A stretch of 64,000 bases of DNA from Altererythrobacter sp. C41 (GCF_016803135.1 NZ_JAEVFE010000003.1:124001-188000); one strand, 5' to 3'; positions 43,796-53,950 are shown, numbered from the stretch's first letter. Numbers and translations are program-made. Notes: a model not told the origin generated them from the sequence alone.

Positions 43796-44320
43796 TCAGT
43801 CGCGCTTGATCCGCAACCGTCCCATGAAGTCGCGCTTGCCCAGCGGCAGCCCCGTCATCCGCAGGATGTCGTAGGCAGTCGCGGCGTGGAAATAGAAGTT
43901 CGGCTGGCTGAAGCTGAGCAGGAACTCTTCCGCGGCGAAATCCATCGACCTTTCGCCCATCACGAAGCGCATCGGGCGGCCGATCCAGCTTTCCATCTCG
44001 TCCACGCCCACGCTTTCGAGAGCGCCCGCCGCTTCGTCGAGCCTGGTGCGCATGGCCTCGAAGGTCGCCGGCGGCACGCTCATGTCGGGCGAGAACACGC
44101 CCTCGCGCACGCCCTCGATCGCGCCCTGCGTGTGCACGGCGACGCTCTTCACCTGATAGTCGAAGGCGAACATGTCGTCGGCCAGACGCGCGCCGACGAG
44201 CGTGTCGTGGCCGCAGCCCTGCTCGCCGCACCAGCTTTCCGCCCTGTCGACGAGCTTCCGGGTGGCGCCGAGCATCTGCAAGGCGCTCGGAACGAAGGCG
44301 GCGTGAAGCGAAAGCGGCAT
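43796..44320 (-). CDS. DUF1993 family protein
   Basis: A 174-residue helical protein (MPLSLHAAFVPSALQMLGAT...), starting at ATG 44320 with AAGGAGAT nine bases before. Conserved-looking parts are HDTLVGARLADDMFAFDYQV and FLLSFSQPNFYFHAATAYDI. DUF1993 belongs to the DinB-like four-helix proteins; function unknown. Convergent with the spermidine synthase-like gene. Confidence 0.85.
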   Translation of the reverse strand: MPLSLHAAFVPSALQMLGATRKLVDRAESWCGEQGCGHDTLVGARLADDMFAFDYQVKSVAVHTQGAIEGVREGVFSPDMSVPPATFEAMRTRLDEAAGALESVGVDEMESWIGRPMRFVMGERSMDFAAEEFLLSFSQPNFYFHAATAYDILRMTGLPLGKRDFMGRLRIKRD

Positions 44321-44415
44321 CGGGCGATCTCCTTGCGATCGGGTCTGCGACCGCACCTAATCGCCTTGCCGGTTTCAGGCCAGCGCCGATCGCGCCGGCG
44401 TGCCGCGGCCGCGGG

Positions 44416-45108
44416 TCAGCGGACCCGCGGACCGCCGAACGGCAGCGGGGGAGGGGGTCTGCGTGCGCCGCGCGGGAGCTGCGCCTGATAGGCCCGGCCG
44501 CAATGCTCGACGCAGTAGGGGAAGCCGGGGTTCACGGCCTCGCCGCAGAAATGGAAGTCCGGCTCGCCCGGATGGCCCATCGGCCAGCGGCAGACCTTGT
44601 CGTTCAGGTCGAGCAGGCTGGTCTTGTCGGCGATCTCGGGGCTCGGCTTGGCCGGCACCAGGCGGCGCGGCGGGGCCGGCGGGATCGGCGCCTGCTGGTC
44701 GCCGGGGCCCTGGCGCAGGAAGCCGCCCGGGCCGACCGAGACGATCTTGGGCAGGTTGGAGCTCGGATTCGGCAGGGGCTGCGACGACGGCGGCGCGGCA
44801 GGCGCACGCTCGCCGGCGCTCGTCTGGCGCGGCGGTGCGGGCGGCGCTGCAGGCTCGGGCGTCTTGGCTGCTGCGGGGCGCGGCGCAGGTTTCCGCGGAG
44901 CGGGCGCAGGGGCGGCGGCCTTCTTCTCCGCCTTCTTCGGCTCGTTCGCCTTCACCGGCGACGGGCGGGACTTCAGGCCGAGGCGGTGCGCCTTGCCGAT
45001 CACCGCATTGCGGCTCACCCCGCCGAGCTCGTCGGCGATCTGGCTGGCGGTGGCGCCGCCTTCCCACATCTTCTTCAGCGTGGCGATCCGTTCGTCGGTC
45101 CAGCTCAT
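44416..45108 (-). CDS. gcrA: GcrA cell-cycle regulator
   Basis: A 230-residue GcrA. The N-terminal DNA-binding helix-turn-helix is MSWTDERIATLKKMWEGGAT followed by SQIADELGGVSRNAVIGKAH. A Lys/Ala/Pro-rich linker follows (~50-150), then the C-terminal sigma70-binding part with KVCRWPMGHPGEPDFHFCGE and YCVEHCGRAYQ. In Caulobacter GcrA activates promoters bearing methylated GANTC. No GANTC site is evident directly upstream. Confidence 0.95.
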   Translation of the reverse strand: MSWTDERIATLKKMWEGGATASQIADELGGVSRNAVIGKAHRLGLKSRPSPVKANEPKKAEKKAAAPAPAPRKPAPRPAAAKTPEPAAPPAPPRQTSAGERAPAAPPSSQPLPNPSSNLPKIVSVGPGGFLRQGPGDQQAPIPPAPPRRLVPAKPSPEIADKTSLLDLNDKVCRWPMGHPGEPDFHFCGEAVNPGFPYCVEHCGRAYQAQLPRGARRPPPPLPFGGPRVR

Positions 45109-45182
45109 TCGGTTTCCATTCGCAATAAAATCTATCGGGGCGCGGCTTGCCAGCGAAGGCGCGGAGCACTAGTCGCGCCACA

Positions 45183-46085
45183 ATGGCCGATCAAGCCCGC
45201 ACACCCGCCGGTTCGCCTCTCGAAACAGGCTCATTCCCCGTTGACGAAAATCCCGGCGGCATGAGCCGGTTTCCGCCGCGCGGCGTGCCCGTGTTCGACG
45301 GGATCAACCGCATCGGTTTGTGGAGCCTCTATATGAAGGAGGTTCGGCGATTTCTCAAGGTGCAGACGCAGACCGTGTGGGCGCCTGCCGTCACCACGCT
45401 GCTGTTTCTGGTGATCTTCACCGTCGCGCTGGGCCGCTCGGGCCGCGAAGTGCTCGGCGTGCCGTTCGCAACGTTCGTCGCGCCCGGTCTGATCGTCATG
45501 GGGATGATGCAGAATGCCTTCGCCAATTCCAGCTTTACCCTGCTCGGCGGCAAGATCCAGGGCACGATCATCGACGTGTTGATGCCGCCGCTGTCGGAAG
45601 GCGAGCTGATGGCGGGCATCGTCGGCGCCGCGGTGACGCGCGCGATCATGGTCGGCCTCGCCGTGGCGCTGGCGATGGCGTTCTATCCCGGCGTCAGCTT
45701 GGCGATGGAGCATGTCTGGGCTGTCGTCTGGTTCGGCCTGATGGGCGCGGTGATGCTCTCGCTGATGGGCCTGCTGACCTCGATCTGGGCCGAGAAGTTC
45801 GACCACAACGCGGCGATCACCAACTTCGTCGTCGCCCCGCTCGCGCTGCTTTCGGGCACGTTCTACGTGATCCACAACCTCGCCCCGGTGTTCCAGACGA
45901 TCAGCCGCGCGAACCCGTTCTTCTACGTGATCTCGGGCTTCCGCTACGGCTTTCTGGGGCAGAGCGACATCGGCAACACCGACGCGGCACTGGTAAAGAG
46001 CGCAATCGGCCTCGGCCTGTTCAACCTCGCCCTCGCGTACTTCTGCTACCGCGTGCTGAAATCGGGGTGGAAGCTCAAGGACTGA
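45183..46085 (+). CDS. ABC-2 type transporter permease
   Basis: A 300-residue permease with six membrane helices (VWAPAVTTLLFLVIFTVALG; FATFVAPGLIVMGMMQNAFA; NPFFYVISGFRYGFLGQSDI). The segment SSFTLLGGKIQGTIIDVLM is typical of YadH/DrrB-like exporters. The N-terminal ~40 residues are hydrophilic; a second ATG at 45261 is possible. No ATPase gene is adjacent, so the partner must be encoded elsewhere. Confidence 0.88.
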   Translation: MADQARTPAGSPLETGSFPVDENPGGMSRFPPRGVPVFDGINRIGLWSLYMKEVRRFLKVQTQTVWAPAVTTLLFLVIFTVALGRSGREVLGVPFATFVAPGLIVMGMMQNAFANSSFTLLGGKIQGTIIDVLMPPLSEGELMAGIVGAAVTRAIMVGLAVALAMAFYPGVSLAMEHVWAVVWFGLMGAVMLSLMGLLTSIWAEKFDHNAAITNFVVAPLALLSGTFYVIHNLAPVFQTISRANPFFYVISGFRYGFLGQSDIGNTDAALVKSAIGLGLFNLALAYFCYRVLKSGWKLKD

Positions 46086-46101
46086 GCCGGCGCGCCTGCG
46101 C

Positions 46102-46482
46102 TCAATGCGTCAGCGAACGGCGCATCCGGTAGCGGCCGTTGCGGAATTCGTCGAACAGTTCGGGCACGTTCGGATGGTCGACCGGCCCCCCGTCGGAATC
46201 GGGCAGCAGGTTCTGCTGGCTGACGTAGGCGACGTAGGACGAATCCTCGTTCTCGGCGAGCAGGTGGTAGAACGGCTGATCCCGGCGCGGACGCATGTCC
46301 TGCGGGATCGCCTCGTACCACTCCTCGCTGTTCGAGAAGACCGGGTCGATATCGAAGATGACCCCGCGGAAATCGAACATGCGGTGGCGCACCACGTCAC
46401 CGATCCCGAACCGGGCGGTGGCATGACGCGGCATCTCGATGAAGCGACCCGCCTGGGCGGAGAAGAACTGCGAACGTTCCAT
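46102..46482 (-). CDS. hspQ: HspQ heat-shock protein (YccV/hemimethylated-DNA-binding fold)
   Basis: A small protein of the HspQ family: RFGIGDVVRHRMFDFRGVIF, DIDPVFSNSEEW, DQPFYHLLAENEDSSYVAYV and SQQNLLPD. In E. coli HspQ is a specificity factor for Lon. ATG 46482 (126 residues) is used because a TATATT box lies just upstream; the ATG at 46434 would give 110 residues, nearer the E. coli length. Both lack a clear ribosome-binding site. Confidence 0.88.
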   Translation of the reverse strand: MERSQFFSAQAGRFIEMPRHATARFGIGDVVRHRMFDFRGVIFDIDPVFSNSEEWYEAIPQDMRPRRDQPFYHLLAENEDSSYVAYVSQQNLLPDSDGGPVDHPNVPELFDEFRNGRYRMRRSLTH

Positions 46483-46643
46483 TACAGCCGGAAATATAGG
46501 ACGTTGCATGCGCCAGACAAGCGCAGCGCGCGCATCATCCCCAGTCACGTCGAACAAGGGGCTTGGCAAGGCGCCGGACCTCGGCTAACCGCCGCCCTCC
46601 CGAACGCCCCGGGGCGCCCCGCGCCCCATGCGCTTTCTCGTGC

Positions 46644-46733
<90 letters not shown>

Positions 46734-46840
46734 TGAATCCCTCGTCCGATGAGCCGGGACCGCATAGCGCGGCCCGGTCGGCGATTCGTCACGATAAATT
46801 GAGCCTGACTACCGCCGTGCGATCGGTTAGGGCGGCGCGC

Positions 46841-48868
46841 ATGTTACCATTCCGCCTCGCGATCTTCGCCCTCCCGCCTCTCACGCTCGCCGCTCCCCTT
46901 CTCGCGCAGGACTCTGCCGGGAAGTCTGACAGCGAGGCGAGGGAGATCGTCGTGCTGGGCCAGGGTCTCGAGGAGACGCCGGCGGCCCCTGCCTACGACA
47001 CGATCGTGATCGGGCGCGACCAGATCGTCAGCGCGCCCTCCGGCCGGATAGAGGACGTGCTGGGCGCCGTTGCCGGTTTCCAGCAGTTCCGCCGTTCGGA
47101 CAGCCGCTCGTCGAACCCCAGTGCGCAGGGCGTGACGCTGCGCGCGCTTGGCGGCAATGCGACGAGCCGCGCGCTGGTCCTGCTCGACGGCGTGCCGATG
47201 GCCGATCCGTTCTTCGGCTACATCCCGCTGAGCGCCGTCGCGCCCGAGCGTCTGGGATCGATCCGGGTGACGCGCGGCGGCGGCTCGGGGCCGTTCGGCG
47301 CCGGCGCGCTCGGGGGACGGATCGAGCTCGAAAGCGCCGATCCGGCGGCGCTCGGGCCGCTATCCGCCTCGCTGCTCGCCAACGACCGCGGCGAGACCGA
47401 AGCGAGCCTGGGCCTGGCCGAAGATCTCGGCGCCGGGTTCGTCGTCGTCGACGGGCGGTGGGACCGCGGCAAGGGCTTCTTCACCACCCCGGCGGAGGAC
47501 CGCGTGCCCGCGACCGCCCGCGCCGCATTCGATAGCTGGTCGGTCGGCCTGCGCGGGGTCGCGCCGCTGAGCGAGACGATCGAGCTGCAGGCGCGGGGCC
47601 TGGTATTCCGCGACGACCGCACGCTGCGTTTCGAGGGCGCCGACTCCTCGAGCGAGGGTCAGGACGCCAGCCTGCGGGTGGTCGGCCGGGGCGACTGGCA
47701 GTTCGAGGCGCTGGGCTATGTTCAGGCGCGCAATTTCTCCAACGTCGTGATCAGTTCCACCCAGTTCACCCGCGTGCTCGACCAGCGCAACACGCCTTCG
47801 ACCGGGCTCGGCGGCAAGCTGGAGCTGCGGCCGCCGGTTGGCGACGACCACGTGCTGCGCCTGGGCGTCGATTATCGCCGCGCCTCGGGCGAACTGCAGG
47901 AAGAGGCCTACAGCGCCATGTCCGGCGCGCTGACCGAGCGCCGCCGCGCGGGCGGCACGAACACCGACTTCGGCCTGTTCGTGGAAGACGACTGGACGCT
48001 CGGCAATCTCGTTCTCACCGGCGGGCTGCGCGCCGACCGGACGACGGTGGCGGGCGGGTTCTACCGCGCGGTCGACGCGAACGGCGTGCCGGTGGAGGTG
48101 ACGGTCGCGCCCGACCGGGCAGACTGGACGCTGGGCTGGCGGGCCGGCGCTACCTACGGCCTCAGCGGCGCGCTGCGCCTGCGCACCGCCGCCTACAGCG
48201 CTTTGCGCCAGCCCACGCTGAACGAGCTCTACCGGCCGTTCGTGGTCTTCCCGGTGGTCACGCAGGCCAACGCTGCGCTGGAGAACGAGCGGCTCGAGGG
48301 TTTCGAGGCGGGGTTCGACCTGACCCCGGCCGAAGGTGTCGAACTCGCGGTCACCGCGTTCGACAATCGGGTGAAGGGGGCCATTGCCAACGTCACGCTC
48401 GCGCCGGACTTGCGCCAGCGGCAGAACCTGCCCGCGATCACCTCGCACGGGGTCGAGGGAGGCCTGTCGGTTACGCGCGGCGCCCTGCGGTTCGACGGCA
48501 CGCTCGCGTGGACCGATGCCGAGGTCGAGGGCCGCGGCTCTTCCGCCGATCTCGACGGCAATCGTCCGGCGCAGACGCCGCGCTGGGCCGCCGGAGCGTC
48601 GCTCGCGTGGGCGCCTTCGCCGGGCTGGCTGCTGTCCGCTTCGGTGCGGCACGTCGGCGCGCAGTTCGAGGACGATCAGGAGACCGACGTGCTGCCGGCC
48701 GCGACAACCCTGGGCGCCTATGCCCAGGTGCCGCTGACGGAACGGCTGTCGCTTGTCCTGCGGGGCGAGAACCTGACCGACGAGGAAGTGGTGACCCGCA
48801 ACGACGGCGGCTCGATCGATCTCGGTGCGCCGCGCACCGCCTGGGCGGGCATTCGCTTCGGCTACTGA
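46841..48868 (+). CDS. TonB-dependent receptor, short (BtuB/Fec-like) type
   Basis: A 675-residue outer-membrane receptor. ATG 46841 gives a signal peptide (MLPFRLAIFALPPLTLAAPL then LAQ); the frame is open back through the tRNA-Ser gene, which cannot be coding. Plug domain: EIVVLGQGL box, SGRIEDVLGAVAGFQQFRRS, LLDGVPMADPFFGYIPLSAV, RVTRGGGSGPFGAGALGG. The barrel ends in FGY. The ligand (metal chelate or cobalamin) is not determinable. No obvious ribosome-binding site precedes the ATG. Confidence 0.9.
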   Translation: MLPFRLAIFALPPLTLAAPLLAQDSAGKSDSEAREIVVLGQGLEETPAAPAYDTIVIGRDQIVSAPSGRIEDVLGAVAGFQQFRRSDSRSSNPSAQGVTLRALGGNATSRALVLLDGVPMADPFFGYIPLSAVAPERLGSIRVTRGGGSGPFGAGALGGRIELESADPAALGPLSASLLANDRGETEASLGLAEDLGAGFVVVDGRWDRGKGFFTTPAEDRVPATARAAFDSWSVGLRGVAPLSETIELQARGLVFRDDRTLRFEGADSSSEGQDASLRVVGRGDWQFEALGYVQARNFSNVVISSTQFTRVLDQRNTPSTGLGGKLELRPPVGDDHVLRLGVDYRRASGELQEEAYSAMSGALTERRRAGGTNTDFGLFVEDDWTLGNLVLTGGLRADRTTVAGGFYRAVDANGVPVEVTVAPDRADWTLGWRAGATYGLSGALRLRTAAYSALRQPTLNELYRPFVVFPVVTQANAALENERLEGFEAGFDLTPAEGVELAVTAFDNRVKGAIANVTLAPDLRQRQNLPAITSHGVEGGLSVTRGALRFDGTLAWTDAEVEGRGSSADLDGNRPAQTPRWAAGASLAWAPSPGWLLSASVRHVGAQFEDDQETDVLPAATTLGAYAQVPLTERLSLVLRGENLTDEEVVTRNDGGSIDLGAPRTAWAGIRFGY

Positions 48869-48949
48869 ACCGCGGAGGGCGGGCCGCTTTCCCGCCGGCG
48901 CCGAGGGAGACGTTCGGCACCGGCGAGATCGCGTTTCGCAGGATTGGCG

Positions 48950-51900
48950 TTACATCTTGATGCTGATGCTGCCGATCAGGCGGCGATCCGTGAGGCCCTG
49001 GAAGCAGAGCAGCGCGTTGTTGTTCACGCAGAACTGCGCCTGATCTTCCTGCAGCAGATTGATCCCCTCGACGCCAATGTTGATGTTGTCGGTGACGTCG
49101 TAGTTCACGCTCGCGTTGAGCTGGCCGCGCGCGCCGTTGATGCGCGGAAGACCGAAGAAGAACGAGTCGTTCGAAACGTAGCTGGAGCGCCAGGTGTACC
49201 GCACCCGCGCGTTGAGCCCGTACTTGTCGTAGAACAGCGTGGTGTTGAACGAGTGCTTGGAAAGGTTGGGCAGGGTGATCCGATCCTGAGCCCCGACGAT
49301 TCCCAGCCGCGTGAAGACGTCGCGGGGGCCGTCGGCCTCGCGGAAGTTCGTCGGGAAGTTCGCCGCAGTGCCGCCGGTGACCTGATAGGTGTAGTTCCCG
49401 ATGAACCCGAAACCGGAGGCGAAGCCCAGCGTGTCTTCGTAGGCCGACAGATCGTGCTGGAAGGCGACTTCGATGCCGGTCTGCGTCGTATTGCCTTCGC
49501 CGTTGATGGTGGTGACGCGCGGCACGCAGATCCCGTCACCCGGCGTCGGGTTGTTGATGTTGCGATCGGCGATCGGGTTGAAGATGCCCCCGTCTTCGCA
49601 CGGTGGCGTGATATCGATGTTGAGGTTCCCGTCGGCATCGAGGTTCGGCGCCGGATCGTCCTGGAACCTGGAAAACAGGTTCGTGCGGATCTTGTGGAAC
49701 ACGCCGATGCTAAGAATGCTCGACGGTGCGAAGTACCAGTCGCCCGAAAGGTCGAACGACCACACGGCTTCGGGCACCAGCGCCGGGTTGCCGACCGAGA
49801 CCGGCGTGTTCGGGCCGGTGCTGAAGCTGACCGAGGTCGAAAGATCGTCGAAGTCGGGGCGGTTGATGTCTCTTGCGACGCCGGCACGGATCACGAAATC
49901 CTGCGCCGGCTCGATCACGAGATTGAAGCGCGGCAGCCAGAAATTGTACGAACCCGTCTGGACGACCGGCGACGCCGCTCCGTTGACGATGGTGTTCCCG
50001 CGCGAATTAACGTCGGTGAGGACGTAGCGTACGCCCAGGTTGCCCCGCACCGGCAAGCCGAGGTCGTAGCCATCGAAATTGGCCTGCAGGTAGGCCGCGT
50101 GCGTCTGCTCCGTAATGTCGAAGAACGCACTGGCCGACTGCGTCGGCTCGGTGATCGGACTGACCGGAGGCAGGTCGGGATTCGCGGCATTGCTGGCCGC
50201 GATGGCGGCGTTGAGCGCATCGCGAACCGCGTCCGGATCCGAGAACGACAGCTCGGGATCGATGATGAGAAAGTCGCCGATGAACAGGTCCCGGCCGTCG
50301 GCCGCGCCGAAATTGCTGGGCCCCGGCACGACGATGTCGGAGAAGAAATCGGCACTCGGCCTGGCGAAGTCCGCCGTGGCGCTGGTGTAGTTGAAGTTCT
50401 GGGAGAAGTCGTCGTTCAGGCTGGAGGTTTCGTTGAAGCGATACCCGGCGTCGATCGACGTGATGAACGGCATGGACTGTTCCATGTCGTAGGTGAGATC
50501 GAACCGGAGCGCGAGTTCCCGGTTCTCCGAGATGTCATGGCTCTGCTGCACCTGGCGTAGCTGATAGTTCGCAGGATCGAGCAGTTGCGCCGTCGTCGGG
50601 GTCGTCGCCAGCCCTTGCGCGATGCCGAACTGAAGCATCTGATTGCTGAGGTCGAACTCCACCGGGACGCCATTGTCGACCTCGCCTCCGAAAACCGGCT
50701 GCGTGTGGTTCGGGTTGATGAAATCGAGAGTGGTGGTGAAATCGGGGTTCACCGTATCCGAAGTCGACAGCGCGCCTTCGAGCCGGACCTTGAACCGGTC
50801 GCGCTCCCACTCGCCGCCGAGCCTCCAGACGTGGCTCTTGGTCAGGCGAGCGCCGGTATTGCTCGATGTCCGCAGGTTCGGATCGGTCGCGCCGGGTTCG
50901 ATCACGCCGGTCAGTGCGGCTTCGACCGTGCCCAGATCGATCGGGCCGTTCGGCCCATCCAGGCTGCCGAAATCGATGGTTTCGAACGAGGTGTTGGTGG
51001 TGTTGTCGACCACGTCGCTCGCCGAGACGCCGGAGAGCTGCACCCGGGAGCTTTCCTGCCTGCGCTGCTGGTCGTTGTAGATGCCGTCGAAATAGAACTT
51101 CAGCTCCGGGCTCGGCGACCATTCCAGCGACCCGACGAGGTTCAGCGTCTCGTATTCGTAGTTGTTGAGATCCTGGTCGAAGAACTGGGTGCGGAGGAAC
51201 GGGAAGTCCTCGGCACTCGCGGTATCGTCGGTGGGCAGGACGACGGCGTCGCGGTCGACGCGCGGCCGGAACGCGGTGACGTCCTGACGGGCGTAACTTC
51301 CGCTGACCACGACACCGAACTCGCCCGCACCCGTCGACCAGCGGTTGCCGATCGTGCCGGAGAAGCGCGGCAGATAGCTTTCCGAGAAGTCGCTGTGCTC
51401 GACCTGGGCGCGGGCGGCGATGAGCGGCTCCGACAGATCCAGCGGGCGGATCGTCCGCAGGTTGATCGTGCCGCCGACCGATCCCTCGATCGTGCTGGCG
51501 TCCGGCACTTTGGTCACCTCGACCGAAGCGACGATCGAGGCGGACAGATCCTCGAAGCTGATGCCCCCGCGCCCGGCGCCGGAACCGACGGTGGACACCC
51601 CGTTGATCTCGGTGCGGTTCTCGTCCGTCCCGCGGATCTGCACCGCAGTGCCGACGCCTGCTTCCCGGGTGATCTGAATGCCGGAGATGTTCTCGAGCAC
51701 CTCGGCCAGGTTCTGGTCCGGCAGCTTGCCGATATCCTCGGCCTGGATGACCTCGATCAGATTATCGGCCCGGCGTTCCTCCGCGAGCGCGCTTTGCAGC
51801 GAGCTGCGAATACCCTCGACGACGATGACGTTCTCGCTCTCGCCAGTCTGGCCGTCTCCCGCGTCGTTCACGGCACCGGCATCTTCTTCGGCCGTCTGGG

Positions 51901-52012
51901 CGAATGCCGCACCGGGTAGTGCCAGGGCCGACAATGCGGTCCCGGCCAGAAGCGCGGCGAGGAAACGAGAATTGATCGCGGCTGCGGGGCCGCCGTCGGC
52001 GAACTTCGACAT
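48950..52012 (-). CDS. TonB-dependent receptor, large (carbohydrate-type)
   Basis: A 1020-residue receptor. Signal peptide ~1-38 (ending GAAFA). TonB-box-like ENVIVVEGIRSSLQSAL followed by VIQAEDIGKLPDQNLAEVLE and ISGIQITREAGVG is the signature of the large Caulobacter/sphingomonad family often linked to glycan or other plant-derived compounds. The C-terminus ends SISIKM instead of Phe/Tyr. It diverges from an MHS transporter over a 290-base region, so the pair may import one substrate across both membranes. Confidence 0.93.
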   Translation of the reverse strand: MSKFADGGPAAAINSRFLAALLAGTALSALALPGAAFAQTAEEDAGAVNDAGDGQTGESENVIVVEGIRSSLQSALAEERRADNLIEVIQAEDIGKLPDQNLAEVLENISGIQITREAGVGTAVQIRGTDENRTEINGVSTVGSGAGRGGISFEDLSASIVASVEVTKVPDASTIEGSVGGTINLRTIRPLDLSEPLIAARAQVEHSDFSESYLPRFSGTIGNRWSTGAGEFGVVVSGSYARQDVTAFRPRVDRDAVVLPTDDTASAEDFPFLRTQFFDQDLNNYEYETLNLVGSLEWSPSPELKFYFDGIYNDQQRRQESSRVQLSGVSASDVVDNTTNTSFETIDFGSLDGPNGPIDLGTVEAALTGVIEPGATDPNLRTSSNTGARLTKSHVWRLGGEWERDRFKVRLEGALSTSDTVNPDFTTTLDFINPNHTQPVFGGEVDNGVPVEFDLSNQMLQFGIAQGLATTPTTAQLLDPANYQLRQVQQSHDISENRELALRFDLTYDMEQSMPFITSIDAGYRFNETSSLNDDFSQNFNYTSATADFARPSADFFSDIVVPGPSNFGAADGRDLFIGDFLIIDPELSFSDPDAVRDALNAAIAASNAANPDLPPVSPITEPTQSASAFFDITEQTHAAYLQANFDGYDLGLPVRGNLGVRYVLTDVNSRGNTIVNGAASPVVQTGSYNFWLPRFNLVIEPAQDFVIRAGVARDINRPDFDDLSTSVSFSTGPNTPVSVGNPALVPEAVWSFDLSGDWYFAPSSILSIGVFHKIRTNLFSRFQDDPAPNLDADGNLNIDITPPCEDGGIFNPIADRNINNPTPGDGICVPRVTTINGEGNTTQTGIEVAFQHDLSAYEDTLGFASGFGFIGNYTYQVTGGTAANFPTNFREADGPRDVFTRLGIVGAQDRITLPNLSKHSFNTTLFYDKYGLNARVRYTWRSSYVSNDSFFFGLPRINGARGQLNASVNYDVTDNINIGVEGINLLQEDQAQFCVNNNALLCFQGLTDRRLIGSISIKM

Positions 52013-52048
52013 GAGATCCCTCCCAAAGGGCTTGTTATGGGAGGCGAG

Positions 52049-52068
52049 ATATCTCCTAGGCCAGATAT
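52049..52068. promoter_or_regulatory. Possible operator between TonB receptor and MHS transporter
   Basis: ATATCT-CCTAGGCC-AGATAT: 6-bp inverted arms 8 bases apart, 37 bases upstream of the receptor start. The surrounding 52060-52120 is AT-rich and may hold promoters for both genes. Confidence 0.4.
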
Positions 52069-52302
52069 GTCAACCGTAAATGCATACCCATAACATCCAA
52101 TCTGTCATACCAATTTCTAAGCCAGAGGCAGTCGATCCTGGCTCCTCGTTCGATCCGTTGAGGTCAGCAAGCGTCGATATGGCCGCACGGTCGCGGTGGT
52201 CTGCGGATGGTCGGAGGACGTCCTGCCACCAGCTAGCTGCGACATGTCTTCAAATTCCCGGTCGACCGACGTAGGGGAAATGCTGGGGGAAGAGGAAAAG
52301 AC

Positions 52303-53640
52303 ATGCGGCACGAAGAACAGGCGGACCTCCCCTATCTGCGGAAGGTCGTCGGCGCATCGATGGCCGGCACGGTGGTCGAGTGGTACGAGTTCTTTCTCTA
52401 CGGGACCGCGGCCACGCTGGTATTCGGCCAGCTCTTCTTTCCCGAAACGGGCAACGAACTCGACGGCATCATCGCTGCCTTTGCCACCTATGCCGTGGGC
52501 TTCATCGCCCGGCCCCTGGGCGGGATCGTGTTCGGCCATGTCGGCGACAAGGTGGGGCGCAAATCGCTCCTGCAATTCAGCCTGATCCTGATCGGTGTTT
52601 CGACGTTTCTGATGGGCTGCCTGCCCAGCTTCGACAGCATCGGCTACTGGGCGCCCGTGCTTCTGGTGCTGCTCCGCTTCGTGCAGGGCTTCGCGCTCGG
52701 CGGCGAGTGGGGCGGCGCGGTGCTGCTCGTCACCGAGCACAGTCCGAACAGGAGCCGTGCGTTCTGGGGCAGTTTCCCGCAGGCGGGGGTACCGCTGGGT
52801 AACCTGCTGGCGACGGCGGTGCTGCTGATCCTCTCGGCAACGCTGCCACACGAGGACTTCCTCGCCTGGGGCTGGCGCGTCGGCTTCTGGCTGTCGGTGG
52901 TGATCGTCGCGATCGGCTATTACATCCGCACCCAGGTCAGCGATTCTCCGATCTTCAAGGCGGCGAAGGCGAAAGCCGAACAGGCAGCCGAGACCGGCTA
53001 TGGTCTGGTCGAAGTGTTCAAGCGTTATCCGCGGGGTGTGTTCACCGCGATGGGGCTGCGCTTCGGCGAGAACATCGTCTATTATATGATCGTCACGTTC
53101 TCGATCACCTATCTCCATCACCGCGAGATCGACACGACGCGCATCCTCGCCTTGCTGTTCGCGGCGCATATTCTCCACGTTGCCGTTATCCCGGCCGCAG
53201 GCGCGCTCGCCGACCGGATCGGCCGACGGCCGGTCTATATCGTCGGCGCGGCGCTCACCATGGCCTGGCCTTTTTCCGCGTTCCCGATGTTCGACACCGG
53301 CAGCACGGCGATGATCCTCGCGGCGATCATGCTCGGCCTCGCTATTCACGCCTTCATGTACGCCCCGCAGCCGGCGATCATGGCCGAGATGTTTCCTACC
53401 CGGATGCGCTATTCGGGCGTGTCGCTCGGCTATCAGGTGACCGCGATCATCGCCGGGTCCTGGGCGCCGCTGATCGGCACGGCGCTGCTGCGAGAGTACG
53501 ACGACTGGATGCCGATCGCACTCTACATCCTGTTTGCCGGCGCAGTCAGCCTGATCGCTGCGCTCGTCATGCGCGAAAGCAAAGCTACCTCGCTGCTCGC
53601 GATCGACGAGGCCGATGCGGCTGAGACGGGAGGCAGGTAA
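52303..53640 (+). CDS. MFS transporter, metabolite:H+ symporter (MHS) family
   Basis: A 445-residue, 12-helix transporter. MHS hallmarks: VVGASMAGTVVEWYEFFLYG, ARPLGGIVFGHVGDKVGRKS, RFVQGFALGGEWGGAVLLVT and a second-half ADRIGRRPVYIVG. The family (ProP, ShiA, KgtP) takes up osmolytes, organic or aromatic acids with protons. GGAAGAGGAAAAG precedes the ATG. The divergent large TonB receptor suggests a shared substrate. Confidence 0.93.
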   Translation: MRHEEQADLPYLRKVVGASMAGTVVEWYEFFLYGTAATLVFGQLFFPETGNELDGIIAAFATYAVGFIARPLGGIVFGHVGDKVGRKSLLQFSLILIGVSTFLMGCLPSFDSIGYWAPVLLVLLRFVQGFALGGEWGGAVLLVTEHSPNRSRAFWGSFPQAGVPLGNLLATAVLLILSATLPHEDFLAWGWRVGFWLSVVIVAIGYYIRTQVSDSPIFKAAKAKAEQAAETGYGLVEVFKRYPRGVFTAMGLRFGENIVYYMIVTFSITYLHHREIDTTRILALLFAAHILHVAVIPAAGALADRIGRRPVYIVGAALTMAWPFSAFPMFDTGSTAMILAAIMLGLAIHAFMYAPQPAIMAEMFPTRMRYSGVSLGYQVTAIIAGSWAPLIGTALLREYDDWMPIALYILFAGAVSLIAALVMRESKATSLLAIDEADAAETGGR

Positions 53641-53875
53641 TCCTCCTCTGAGGCGATCGACGTGACGCGGCAGCTATGCATTCGCTCAGGCAAGCGATCG
53701 AAGGGCCGGGCCTATAATGGGCTGAGGATCGTGAAGCCATCGGCGGCGCGCGGCATTCCTGTTGCCAGACGCTCACAAGGAGATGAGCAGCTCATCGGGT
53801 TGCGATTCGGGAATATCTCCCGGCGAATTCCGTTGTTCGAAGTCACCCGTCGAACGAGCTAAGTGCTTGAAATCA

Positions 53876-53950
53876 TGGTGGGCGCGGCAAGGATTGAACT
53901 TGCGACCCCACCCGTGTGAAGGGTGTGCTCTACCACTGAGCTACGCGCCC
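53876..53950 (-). tRNA. tRNA-Val (anticodon CAC)
   Basis: A 75-nt cloverleaf on the minus strand. GGGCGCG pairs with CGCGCCC, discriminator A, encoded CCA. The anticodon stem CACCC/GGGTG has loop TTCACAC, so the anticodon is CAC, reading GTG. The 235 bases between it and the MHS gene (53641-53875) contain no gene I can support. Confidence 0.95.

Noticed and set aside
48877-48897. GGCGGG/CCCGCC hairpin after the short TonB receptor as a terminator
   Set aside because: Only a 6-bp stem and no T-run after it.
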